Shown here one piece after another: positions 8,093 through 14,768 of a stretch of DNA of 14,768 nt. Source of the DNA: Roseiarcus sp049509635. GTDB taxonomy: Bacteria > Pseudomonadota > Alphaproteobacteria > Rhizobiales > Beijerinckiaceae. Both the position numbers and the translations under genes were made by a program. The stretch is taken from assembly GCA_049509635.1 (NCBI GenBank), contig JBEKZS010000120.1:1-14768 (forward strand). The letters are read 5' to 3'. Under the pieces are notes generated by a model. The model saw nothing but the letters and a program-made list of their open reading frames with translations, ran no database searches and was not told where the DNA came from. How positions within the stretch are numbered: position 1 is the stretch's first letter; each line of letters opens with the position of its first letter.

Positions 8093-9409
8093 TCACGGCT
8101 TGGGCGTCTGGGCGGGGGCCGGCAAGGCGCCCGCGCCGTCGATCGTCACCGGGCCGTTGGGCAGCAGCTTGATCTGCCCCGAGGTGACCACCTGCTCGCC
8201 CGGGGTCACCCCCTCGAGGATCGCCACGCGCTCGCCCCTGATGTCGCCGACCCGCACGAAGCGGCGTTCGGCGATCAGGTCGGGCTTGCCGTCGATCGTG
8301 GCGGCCTGCGCCTCGCCGGACTTGGGCGGCGCCGGCTTCACGACGAAGACATTGTCGCCGTAGAGGCTGAACACGATCGCCGTGCGCGGCAGCGTCAGGA
8401 CGTCGGCCGGCGCGCCGGTCTCGACCGACACATTGGCGAACATGCCGGGCAGCAGCTTGTGGTCGGGATTGGGGAATTCGGCGCGCACCAGCAGATTGCG
8501 GGTGTCCTGGCTGATCCGCGCGTCGATCGCCGCGATCCGGCCGGAAAAAGTCTCGTCCGGGAATGCGTCGAGCTTCATCGTCGCGGTCTGGCCGACGGCG
8601 AGCGTGCGCAGGGTCTGCTCCGGGGTCTGGAAGTCGACATAGATCGGATCGAGCTGCTGCAGCGTGACGATGCTGGCCCCGACCGCGAGGAACTGCCCGA
8701 CATCGACCTTGCTGATGCCGAGCCGACCGGCGAACGGCGCCGCGATCGCCTTCTGGGCGATGATCGCGCGCGTGCGCTCGACCTGCGCGGCGGCCGAGTC
8801 GCGCGCCGCGATCGCCGAATCGACCTGCGCCTTGGCGGTGTTGCCGCCCTGCACGAGAGTCTGCTGGCGCTCGAGCGAAACGTCGGCGTTGCGCAGCTGG
8901 GCCATGCCGTTCTTGAGATCGGCCTGGTCGACCGAATCGTCGATCTGCACCAGCGGCGCGCCGGCGGCGACGTCCTGGCTCGACTTGAAATGGATCGCGC
9001 TGATGACGCCCGCCACCTGGGTCGAAATGTCGATGCCCTGATAGGCGCGCAAGGAACCGATCGCGGGCATTTGCGGGATCCATTTTTCCATGACCGCGGC
9101 TTCGGCCGATACGGCCGTCGGCTTGGGCGCGAACGCCGCGGTGATGAAGCCCTTGACCATGTCGGGCTTGATGGTGAACTGGAAGTAGTAGAGGCCGCCG
9201 CCGAGCCCGGCCAGGAGAACGAAGACGAGGCAGAAGATCGCCGCGCGACGGGCCCGGAGCGGCAGGAGCCCGATCAGCAGGACGAGCGCGAGCGCGCCCG
9301 CGGCCGCCAGCAGCGCTTTGGCCAGCACCGGCGGCCCGGAACCGGTGAAGCCGACCGCGGCGCCGGCGGCGGCGGCCAGGACCACGATGACCCAAAGAAT
9401 TCGAGCCAT
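8093..9409 (-). CDS. RND efflux periplasmic adaptor (membrane fusion protein) with multi-span N-terminus
   Basis: A 438-residue adaptor linking the RND pump to an outer-membrane channel. The HlyD/AcrA order is clear: a first barrel/lipoyl half (SLRAYQGIDISTQVAGVI, 119-136, then VAAGAPLVQIDD), an alpha-helical hairpin at about 160-215, the second lipoyl half (AIAAPFAGRLGISKVDVGQF, 221-240), the beta-barrel (DPIYVDFQTPEQTLRTL) and the membrane-proximal domain with VTPGEQVVTSGQIKL near the end. Unusually, three hydrophobic stretches (about 3-20, 30-47, 56-76) precede the periplasmic part, where adaptors normally have one anchor or a lipoprotein signal. I chose the ATG at 9409, with GGAAGGATAGGG upstream. 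An in-frame ATG at 9457 would add 16 residues (MSSRAVTLLQGRIGFG), but its Shine-Dalgarno is poor and it lies very close to a possible promoter. First gene of the operon with the pump. Confidence 0.93.
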   Translation of the reverse strand: MARILWVIVVLAAAAGAAVGFTGSGPPVLAKALLAAAGALALVLLIGLLPLRARRAAIFCLVFVLLAGLGGGLYYFQFTIKPDMVKGFITAAFAPKPTAVSAEAAVMEKWIPQMPAIGSLRAYQGIDISTQVAGVISAIHFKSSQDVAAGAPLVQIDDSVDQADLKNGMAQLRNADVSLERQQTLVQGGNTAKAQVDSAIAARDSAAAQVERTRAIIAQKAIAAPFAGRLGISKVDVGQFLAVGASIVTLQQLDPIYVDFQTPEQTLRTLAVGQTATMKLDAFPDETFSGRIAAIDARISQDTRNLLVRAEFPNPDHKLLPGMFANVSVETGAPADVLTLPRTAIVFSLYGDNVFVVKPAPPKSGEAQAATIDGKPDLIAERRFVRVGDIRGERVAILEGVTPGEQVVTSGQIKLLPNGPVTIDGAGALPAPAQTPKP

Positions 9410-9619
9410 GCCGAACCCTATCCTTCCCTGCAGGAGCGTCACCGCCCGCGACGACATTTGAGATTTCCGAGCCTCTCATACAGGGCGCCGCAGCAAAGAT
9501 AAACCATGCCGCCCGAACCTGCGCCCGGGACGTTTCGGCGCAGCGCTCCAGCGAAGTTTGACGCGCCGGGCGCGCCGGGCCAAAAACGATCGAGAACATC
9601 GAAACCAGGGAGGAGATCG
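9410..9619. promoter_or_regulatory. Shared upstream region between efflux operon and SDR gene
   Basis: The 210-base gap between divergent genes must hold both promoters. For the minus strand, TGTATGAG (complement of 9475-9482) is a possible extended -10 for the efflux operon, with TTTATC 17 bases upstream. For the plus strand, TTGACG at 9558-9563 resembles a -35 box, but no good -10 follows at normal spacing. There is a direct repeat GCGCCGGGC next to itself at 9563-9580. I see no clear operator and no regulator gene beside the pump. Confidence 0.3.
9611..9615 (+). promoter_or_regulatory. Ribosome binding site deciding the SDR start
   Basis: AGGAG at 9611-9615, inside GGGAGGAG, lies 4 bases before the ATG at 9620. 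The frame is open back to 9506, but an upstream start there has no such site and would add a disordered 38-residue extension, so 9620 is preferred. Confidence 0.7.
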
Positions 9620-10411
9620 ATGGCGTCCCGCGACACGTCAGCGCAGCTGACCATTCCCGACCTCGCCGGCAAGGTCGTCCTCATCACCGGCGGCTCGACC
9701 GGCATCGGCGCCGCGCTCGCGCGCGGCTTCGCCGCGCAGGGCGCACGGGTCGCCGTCAATTATCATTCGAGCGAGGATGCGGCGAAGGCGCTGGAGCGCG
9801 AACTGAAGGATGGCGGCGCGCAGATCCTGCTCGCGCGCGGCGACGTCACCGACGCCGCCGACTGCGCCCGCATCGTCGCCGAGACCGGCGAACGGTTCGG
9901 CCGGATCGACGGGCTCGTCAACAATGCCGGGCTGATGCTCGGGCGGGTCGCCTCGCTCGAGGCGAGCGACGCGCATATCCAGGCGGTCATCGATCTCAAC
10001 GTCGTCTCGGTGCTGCGCGTCACCCGCGCCGCCGCGCCCTGGCTCGAGCGCCAGGGCGGCTTCGTCATCAACACCACCTCGATCGCCGCGCGCAACGGCG
10101 GCGGCGGCGGCGCGGTGCTCTACGCCGCGGCCAAGGGCTTCGTCTCGACGCTGACCCGCGGCCAGGCCAAGGAATTGATCGGCAAGAACATCCGGGTCAA
10201 CGGCGTCGCCCCCGGGGTGATCGCGACGCCGTTCCACGAGCGCTACAGCAGCGATGCGCAGATCGAGTCGATGCGGCTCACCGTGCCGATGGGCCGGCTC
10301 GGCACGCCGGAGGAATGCGTCGGCGCCTATCTCTTCCTCGCTTCGGAAATGCTGAGCGGCTATGTCATCGGCCAGATCATCGAGGTCAACGGCGGCCAGC
10401 TGATGCCGTGA
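9620..10411 (+). CDS. Short-chain dehydrogenase/reductase (SDR family)
   Basis: A 263-residue classical SDR, an NAD(P)-dependent oxidoreductase acting on an alcohol or ketone. The cofactor loop is TGGSTGIG at 23-30. NNAG is at 101-104. The catalytic residues are Ser154 (NTTSIA) and the YAAAK motif at 168-172 (Tyr168, Lys172). The structural Asn of the tetrad fits in DLNVVSVL (126-133). The C-terminus ends EVNGGQLMP, as in 3-oxoacyl-reductase-like members. An Ala-Val-Asn-Tyr stretch (43-46) after the second strand, without an acidic residue, suggests NADPH over NADH; this is inference. A glycine run (160-164) sits just before the catalytic tyrosine. The gene diverges from the efflux operon and is followed after 73 bases by the flavoprotein/ATP-grasp pair. 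CCGCCG/CGGCGG at 10412-10437 could form a hairpin in that gap, with no immediate T-run, so an operon with those genes is possible but unproven. Confidence 0.93.
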   Translation: MASRDTSAQLTIPDLAGKVVLITGGSTGIGAALARGFAAQGARVAVNYHSSEDAAKALERELKDGGAQILLARGDVTDAADCARIVAETGERFGRIDGLVNNAGLMLGRVASLEASDAHIQAVIDLNVVSVLRVTRAAAPWLERQGGFVINTTSIAARNGGGGGAVLYAAAKGFVSTLTRGQAKELIGKNIRVNGVAPGVIATPFHERYSSDAQIESMRLTVPMGRLGTPEECVGAYLFLASEMLSGYVIGQIIEVNGGQLMP

Positions 10412-10484
10412 CCGCCGGCGGCGCGTCGGCTCGGCGGGCCGCGATTCACCAATCAGCGAGGTTTTTGTTGAGCCGCCGGGCCAA

Positions 10485-11783
10485 ATGACCGAATTATCGG
10501 GCGCTCGACCGCCGTCGATCCTTCCGGCGCCGCGCGGGGCAGACATGATCGCTCGACCGACCCGGACCAACTTCTGCGAAGCCCTCGTCATCGGCGCCGG
10601 CCCCTACGGCCTCTCGGTCGCCGCGCATCTGAAGGCGAGCGGCGTCGAGACCCGCGCGTTCGGCGAGCCGATGTCGTTCTGGCGCCGGCATATGCCCCGG
10701 GGCATGAAGCTGCGCTCGCCGCGCGGCGCGACCGTCCTCTGCGACCCCGCGGGCGCGCTCTCGCTCGACGCCTTCGCCGGACGCCAGGGCGGCGGTCGCG
10801 CGTGGCCGCTGCCGCTCGAACACTTCCTCGACTACGCCGATTGGTTTCAGCGGCGCGCGGTTCCCGACCTCGATCCGCGCGCGATCGCGCGGCTCGAGGG
10901 CGCGCCGGGCGGCTTCCGTGCGATCACGGCCGACGGCGAAGCGGTGTTCGCGCGCCGCGTCGTCGTCGCCGCCGGGCTCGGCGGCCAGCAGCGCCGCCCC
11001 GCGGCCTTCGCGGGCGCGCCGGCGGAACTGGTCACCCACAGCTGCGATCACGACGGTTTCGAACGGTTGCGCGGCCGGCGCGTCGGCGTGGTCGGCCGCG
11101 GCCAGAGCGCCTGCGAGTCCGCCGCGCTGCTGCGCGAGGCGGGCGCCGAACCGACGATCCTCTGCCGCGGGCCGATCCGCTGGCTCGGCGCGGAGCCGCC
11201 GTCGCGCGGCTGGCGGCGCGCCGTTCCCCGCCGGCTCGTCGCCCTCGCGGCGGCGCCTTCGGCGGTCGGCCCGTTCCCGCTGAACTGGCTCGTCGAGGCG
11301 CCCGGCCTCGTCCATTGGGCGCCCGACACTGCGCGCGCGGCGCTTAACGCCGCCAGCCTCGGCGCCGCCGCGGCGGGATGGCTGCGGCCGCGCCTTGCCG
11401 GCGTGCGCGTGACCGGCGGCGTCGACATCGTCGGCTACGCCGCGACGCGGGCCGGTCTCGAAGTGAAATTCGCCCGGGGCTCGGCCGAATTCGACCATGT
11501 CGTGCTGGCGACCGGCTACCAGATCGACATCGGCAGGACCGGCGTTCTGGCGCCCGAGCTGCTGACCGCGCTCGCCTGCCGCGACGGCTCGCCGATCCTC
11601 TCTGGCGGATTCGAATCGAGCGCGCCCGGCCTGCACTTCGTCGGCGCCGCCGCGGTCGCGAGCTTCGGCCCGCTGCTGCGCTTCATCGCCGGGGCCGGCT
11701 TCGCCGCGCGCGCCGTGACGCGGGCGATCGCGGCACGGCGCGGCGCCAACGCCAATCGCCGCGCCTGCGAGCTCGCGGGATGA
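10485..11783 (+). CDS. Flavin monooxygenase-like FAD/NAD(P)-binding oxidoreductase
   Basis: A 432-residue two-dinucleotide flavoprotein. The FAD loop is VIGAGPYG at 35-42, the NAD(P) loop is VVGRGQSA at 202-209, and LATGYQ at 341-346 resembles the ATG-Y motif of flavin-containing and N-hydroxylating monooxygenases. HMPRGMKLRSP (69-79) and the C-terminal block FESSAPGLHFVGAAAVASFG plus PLLRFIAGAGFAAR (376-409) are typical of a subgroup with no assigned reaction. I infer oxidation of a small molecule; N- or C-hydroxylation are candidates, and simple dehydrogenation cannot be excluded. The start is unsure: ATG 10485 is used here, while ATG 10545 (MIARPTRTNF) gives a tighter N-terminus, and neither has a strong Shine-Dalgarno. 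Its stop overlaps the ATP-grasp start as ATGA (11780-11783), which indicates coupled translation and a shared job. Confidence 0.88.
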   Translation: MTELSGARPPSILPAPRGADMIARPTRTNFCEALVIGAGPYGLSVAAHLKASGVETRAFGEPMSFWRRHMPRGMKLRSPRGATVLCDPAGALSLDAFAGRQGGGRAWPLPLEHFLDYADWFQRRAVPDLDPRAIARLEGAPGGFRAITADGEAVFARRVVVAAGLGGQQRRPAAFAGAPAELVTHSCDHDGFERLRGRRVGVVGRGQSACESAALLREAGAEPTILCRGPIRWLGAEPPSRGWRRAVPRRLVALAAAPSAVGPFPLNWLVEAPGLVHWAPDTARAALNAASLGAAAAGWLRPRLAGVRVTGGVDIVGYAATRAGLEVKFARGSAEFDHVVLATGYQIDIGRTGVLAPELLTALACRDGSPILSGGFESSAPGLHFVGAAAVASFGPLLRFIAGAGFAARAVTRAIAARRGANANRRACELAG

Positions 11784-13045
11784 GGCCGCCCGCGCCGACC
11801 GGCGGCCCCGCGCCGCGCGAAGGCCGCGTCGGCGCCGTCATCCTCGGCGGCGCGCATGGCAGTCTGGCGGTCGCGCGCAGCCTCGGCCGCCGCGGCGCGC
11901 CTGTCTGGTTCGTCACCCACGACCATCCGATCGCCGGCTTTTCCCGCCATGTCGCGCGCCGGTTCGACTGGGCGGGCCCTGGCGACCCGGGCGCGGCGGC
12001 GTTTCTGCTGGATCTCGCCGCGCGTCACGGGCTCGACCGCTGGGTCCTGTTCGCCGGCGGCGACGACGAGGTCCGGTTCGTCGCGCAGAGCCACGCCCTG
12101 CTCGGGTCGGCCTTCCGCCTGACCACCCCGCCGTGGAGCGTCGCGCGCCTGGCATGCGACAAGCGACTGACCCATCGGCACGCGCTGGCGGTCGGCGTCG
12201 ACTCGCCGTGGAGTTCGTTTCCACGCGACCGGCGCGAGGTCGCCGCGCTCGACTGCCGGTTCCCGGTGATCCTGAAGCCGGCGTTTCGCGCCGCGCGCAA
12301 TGCGTTCACGCTCGCCAAGGCCTGGCGCGCCGACGACCGCGCGACCCTGCTGGCGCGCTATGACGAGGCCGCCGCTCTGGTGGGCCCCGAGGCGATCTTC
12401 ATCCAGGAAATGATCCCCGGCGCCGGCGAGGTCCAGTATTCCTACGCCGCGGTATGGAGCGCTGGCGAGCCCGTCGCCTCGCTCGTCGCCCGCCGCGCGC
12501 GCCAATATCCGATCGATTTCGGCTTCACCAGCACCAGCGTCGAGACGATCGAACAGACCGTGGTCGAGCAGGCGGCGCGGCGGTTTCTCTGTGGAACGCG
12601 GTTCAGCGGCCTGGTCGAAATCGAATTCAAATACGACTGCCGCGACGCCCGCTACAAGCTGCTCGACGTCAACCCGCGGCCATGGACCTGGATCGGGCTC
12701 GGCGCCGCCGCCGGGGTCGACCTGCCGCATATCGCCTGGCGGCTCGCGTGCGGCGAGACGGCGCCGGCTTCGCGCGGCCGCCCCGGCGCGCAGTGGACCC
12801 ACGCCTCGCGCGACGCGGCCGCCGCGGCGCTGCAGATCCTGCGCGGCGGGCTGCGCGCGCGCGACTATGCGGCGTCCTGGGCGCGGCCGACCGCCTATGC
12901 GGCGTTCGCCTGGGACGATCCGGTCCCCGCCCTCGTCGACCTGCCGATCCAGCTCGCGCGCGCGTTGCAGCGGCGGTTCGGTGCGCGGGCGCCGGCCGAC
13001 GCCCTGGCGGCGGGAGCGGGCAGCCCGCTGTTCAGGGCGGAGTGA
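11780..13045 (+). CDS. ATP-grasp ligase, carboxylate-amine ligase-like (COG3919 type)
   Basis: A 421-residue ATP-grasp enzyme that should activate a carboxylate as an acyl phosphate and join it to an amine or similar nucleophile. The N-terminal pre-ATP domain starts VILGGAHGSLAVARSLGRRG (20-39). CDKRLTHRHA (126-135) is the conserved DK helix. FPVILKPAF (161-169) supplies the ATP-binding Lys166, IFIQEMIPG (207-215) the adenine-side Glu210, and the metal ligands are Glu282 in VEIEFKYD and Asn298 in LLDVNPRPW. The family motif WIGLGAAAGVDLPHIAWRL follows. These residues are all present, so it should be active. The sequence reminds me of predicted ligases grouped with D-aspartate ligases, but the substrates are unknown. 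It starts inside the flavoprotein stop codon (ATGA). Its 3' end overlaps the convergent glpK end by 14 bases. The last 30 or so residues are Ala/Arg-rich and poorly structured. Confidence 0.9.
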   Translation: MRPPAPTGGPAPREGRVGAVILGGAHGSLAVARSLGRRGAPVWFVTHDHPIAGFSRHVARRFDWAGPGDPGAAAFLLDLAARHGLDRWVLFAGGDDEVRFVAQSHALLGSAFRLTTPPWSVARLACDKRLTHRHALAVGVDSPWSSFPRDRREVAALDCRFPVILKPAFRAARNAFTLAKAWRADDRATLLARYDEAAALVGPEAIFIQEMIPGAGEVQYSYAAVWSAGEPVASLVARRARQYPIDFGFTSTSVETIEQTVVEQAARRFLCGTRFSGLVEIEFKYDCRDARYKLLDVNPRPWTWIGLGAAAGVDLPHIAWRLACGETAPASRGRPGAQWTHASRDAAAAALQILRGGLRARDYAASWARPTAYAAFAWDDPVPALVDLPIQLARALQRRFGARAPADALAAGAGSPLFRAE

Positions 13046-14552
13046 CGCGCGGCGCGCGCCGCCGCCTCGTCAGCGTCCGCGCCACCGCATCGGCCCAGGC
13101 GGCGCATTTCGCCGCCCGCTCGGCCTCGCCCATCCCGGGCGTGAACCGCCGGTCGAGCCGCCACATTTTCGCGAACGCCTCCAGTCCGGGGTAGAGGCCG
13201 ATGGCGTGCCCGGCCAGATAGGCCGCGCCGAGCGCGGTCGTCTCCGGCGCCCGCGGCCGGTCGACGGGCGCGTCGAGCAGGTCGGCGAGGCGCTGCATCG
13301 TGTAATCTGAAGCCGACATGCCGCCGTCGACGCGCAACACGGTCTGGCCCGCGAACGGCCAGTCGCGGCGCATCGCGTCGAGCAGGTCGCGCGTCTGGAA
13401 GCAGACGCTCTCCAGCGCGGCGCGCGCGATCTCGCGATGCGTCGTGCCGCGGGTCAGATTGTAGATCGCGCCCCGGCACTGGCTGTCCCAGTACGGCGCG
13501 CCGAGGCCGACGAAGGCGGGCACGAGCACCACCGGGTCGGCGGGGTCCGCCTCGGCCGCGAGATCGGAGGATTCCGGCGCGCTGGCGATGATCTTCAACC
13601 CGTCGCGCAGCCATTGCACCGCCGCGCCGGCGACGAAGATCGAGCCTTCGAGCGCATAGGTCGTCTCGCCTGCCAGGCGATAGGCGATCGTGGTCAGCAG
13701 GCGGTGCTTGGAGGCCGCCGCCCGGCGCCCGGTGTTGAGCAGCGCGAAGCAGCCGGTGCCGAAGGTCGCCTTGACCATGCCGGGCGCAAAGCAGGCCTGG
13801 CCGATGGTCGCGGCCTGCTGGTCGCCGGCGACGCCGCGGATCGGAATCGCGGCGCCGAAGAGTTCGGGGATCGTCGCGCCGAAATCGGCGGCGCAGTCCT
13901 TCACCTCCGGCGCCATCGCGCGCGGCACCCCGAACAGCGCGAGCAGGTCGTCGTCGAAGCGCCCCGCATGGATGTCGTGGAGCGAGGTGCGCGAGGCGTT
14001 GGTCGCGTCGGTGGCATGGACGGCGCCGCCGGTGAGCCGCCAGATCAGCCAGGAATCGATGGTGCCGAACGCGAGCTCGCCGCGCGCGGCGCGCGCGCGG
14101 GCGCCGGGGACGGCGTCGAGGATCCAGGCGATCTTGGTCGCCGAGAAATAGGGATCGAGCAGCAGGCCGGCGCGCCGGCGCACGAGCTTGTCGGCGCCGT
14201 CCGCCGCGAGCGCGGCGCATCGGGGCGCCGTGCGCCGGTCCTGCCAGACGATCGCCCGGTGGATCGGCCGGCCGGTCGTCCGTTCCCAGACGATCACGGT
14301 CTCGCGCTGGTTGGCGATGCCGATCGCGGCGATGCGCCCGGCATCGATCCCCGCCTGCGCGATCGCCGCGCGGCAGGTTTCGACGACGCTGGTCCAAAGC
14401 TCCTCCGGATCGTGCTCGACCTCGCCGGGCGCCGGATAGTGCTGGGCGATCTCGCGCTGGGCGCTGGCGACCGCGCCCATCTGCGCGTCGAACAGGATCG
14501 CGCGGCTCGAGGTCGTGCCCTGGTCGATCGCCAGCACGTAAGACGGCGCCAT
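13032..14552 (-). CDS. glpK: Glycerol kinase
   Basis: A 506-residue FGGY-family kinase that makes sn-glycerol 3-phosphate from glycerol and ATP in the cytoplasm. Residues known from E. coli GlpK are found at nearly the same numbers: the phosphate loop DQGTTSSR at 10-17, Arg83-Glu84 (NQRETVIVW), Trp103 (IVWQD), Tyr135 (DPYFSATKIAW, also FGGY signature 1), the catalytic Asp244 in AGDQQAA, and the GTG loop at 265-267. The second signature region is LRVDGGMSASDYTMQRL. I start it at the ATG at 14552, where GGAGGG stands about 10 bases upstream; an ATG at 14639 would add 29 arginine- and charge-rich residues unlike the family. The C-terminus carries an arginine run (RRRRAPR). No glpD, glpF or glpR is visible, so the rest of glycerol metabolism lies elsewhere. 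It converges on, and overlaps by 14 bases, the ATP-grasp gene. Confidence 0.97.
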   Translation of the reverse strand: MAPSYVLAIDQGTTSSRAILFDAQMGAVASAQREIAQHYPAPGEVEHDPEELWTSVVETCRAAIAQAGIDAGRIAAIGIANQRETVIVWERTTGRPIHRAIVWQDRRTAPRCAALAADGADKLVRRRAGLLLDPYFSATKIAWILDAVPGARARAARGELAFGTIDSWLIWRLTGGAVHATDATNASRTSLHDIHAGRFDDDLLALFGVPRAMAPEVKDCAADFGATIPELFGAAIPIRGVAGDQQAATIGQACFAPGMVKATFGTGCFALLNTGRRAAASKHRLLTTIAYRLAGETTYALEGSIFVAGAAVQWLRDGLKIIASAPESSDLAAEADPADPVVLVPAFVGLGAPYWDSQCRGAIYNLTRGTTHREIARAALESVCFQTRDLLDAMRRDWPFAGQTVLRVDGGMSASDYTMQRLADLLDAPVDRPRAPETTALGAAYLAGHAIGLYPGLEAFAKMWRLDRRFTPGMGEAERAAKCAAWADAVARTLTRRRRAPRVTPP

Positions 14553-14622
14553 CTGAGCCGTTCCCTCCCCTCGTGCGGCTGTTTCCCTGCGCGGAGGTTT
14601 GTCAGGCTCTGCGCTCACCCTT

Positions 14623-14688
14623 GCCCTCGAAAGGGCCACGGCGCCGAGCCGTCGTCAAGGGGCGCGCGCACCGGCGGTTCGCGCCGGT
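14623..14688. other. Two hairpins in the gap upstream of glpK
   Basis: GCCCT-CGAA-AGGGC at 14623-14636 is a perfect 5-base stem with a tetraloop. ACCGGCG-GTTCG-CGCCGGT at 14670-14688 is a perfect 7-base stem. The second lies 37 bases past the stop of the minus-strand gene end at 14725, so it could serve as its terminator, but neither hairpin is followed by a T-run on the minus strand. They may instead lie in the glpK leader. Confidence 0.35.
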
Positions 14689-14724
14689 ACGTTCCCGAGG
14701 ACTGCAGTTCGCCGCCGCGCGCGA

Positions 14725-14768
14725 CTACGGCCGCTCCCGCCCCAGCTTCTCGAACCTTTTCACCACCC
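14725..14768 (-). CDS. C-terminal end of an unidentified gene, cut by the window edge
   Basis: Read on the minus strand, the last bases give VVKRFEKLGRERP followed by TAG (complement of 14725-14727). Twelve of the thirteen codons end in G or C, as in the real genes here, while the two other minus-strand frames have a stop at once or poor third-position bias. The charged ending looks like a normal protein C-terminus. Thirteen residues are too few to name a family. It would lie upstream of glpK on the same strand, about 170 bases away. Confidence 0.4.
   Translation of the reverse strand, partial: VVKRFEKLGRERP

Noticed and set aside
4935..8363. 1142-codon open frame on the plus strand, antisense to the RND pump
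   Set aside because: It is rich in Arg, Asp, Glu and Gln with no fold, and lies exactly opposite a textbook RND permease. In very GC-rich genes, stop codons are rare in antisense frames.
10412..10484. Intrinsic terminator between SDR and flavoprotein
   Set aside because: A CCGCCG/CGGCGG stem is possible, but the only T-run (GTTTTTG, from about 10461) is more than 20 bases away from it.
11516..12802. 428-codon minus-strand frame over the ATP-grasp gene
   Set aside because: No motif, Arg/Ala-rich; the plus strand carries all the ATP-grasp residues.

Overview
This is a very GC-rich window (I estimate about 70% G+C, with almost every third codon base G or C). Protein styles point to an alphaproteobacterium, perhaps a Hyphomicrobiales/Beijerinckiaceae-like lineage; that placement is an impression from protein similarity and was not computed. 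Nine genes or gene fragments are well supported, plus one plausible small ORF and one short gene end at the right edge. I saw no tRNA, rRNA, CRISPR array, IS element or phage gene.

Layout. (1) 1-1408, plus strand: the body of a Ppx/GppA exopolyphosphatase. Its start lies outside the window and its C-terminal part is in another frame after about position 1150. (2) 1409-2250: an 840-base region without a firm gene. It holds a promoter-RBS-ATG arrangement leading into a small ORF, two copies of a 155-base tandem repeat with an AT-richer core, a cluster of hairpins, and the promoter of the next gene. (3) 2251-3648, plus: a cytoplasmic-looking alpha/beta hydrolase (lipase/esterase type). (4) 3710-4924, plus: a flavoprotein of the HI0933/YhiN-like, PP_4765 (TIGR03862) type. 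(5) 9409-4947, minus: a two-gene RND efflux operon, adaptor first and pump second, ending convergently with the flavoprotein. (6) 9620-13045, plus: a short-chain dehydrogenase, then a flavin monooxygenase-like oxidoreductase and a COG3919-like ATP-grasp ligase joined by an ATGA start/stop overlap. (7) 14552-13032, minus: glycerol kinase GlpK, whose end overlaps the ATP-grasp gene by 14 bases. (8) 14768-14725, minus: the last codons of another gene.

How the genes work together. The RND pair should form the inner-membrane and periplasmic parts of a drug/metabolite exporter; its outer-membrane channel is not encoded here. The flavin oxidoreductase and ATP-grasp ligase are translationally coupled and probably act in one pathway: oxidation of a small molecule and ATP-dependent joining of a carboxylate to an amine or similar nucleophile. 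The SDR 73 bases upstream may be a third member. This is the best candidate in the window for an uncharacterised system. The product is unknown. GlpK and the polyphosphatase are ordinary metabolic genes.

Main oddities: the frame break in ppx, three hydrophobic segments instead of one at the adaptor N-terminus, the 155-base tandem repeat, and the coupled flavoprotein/ATP-grasp pair.
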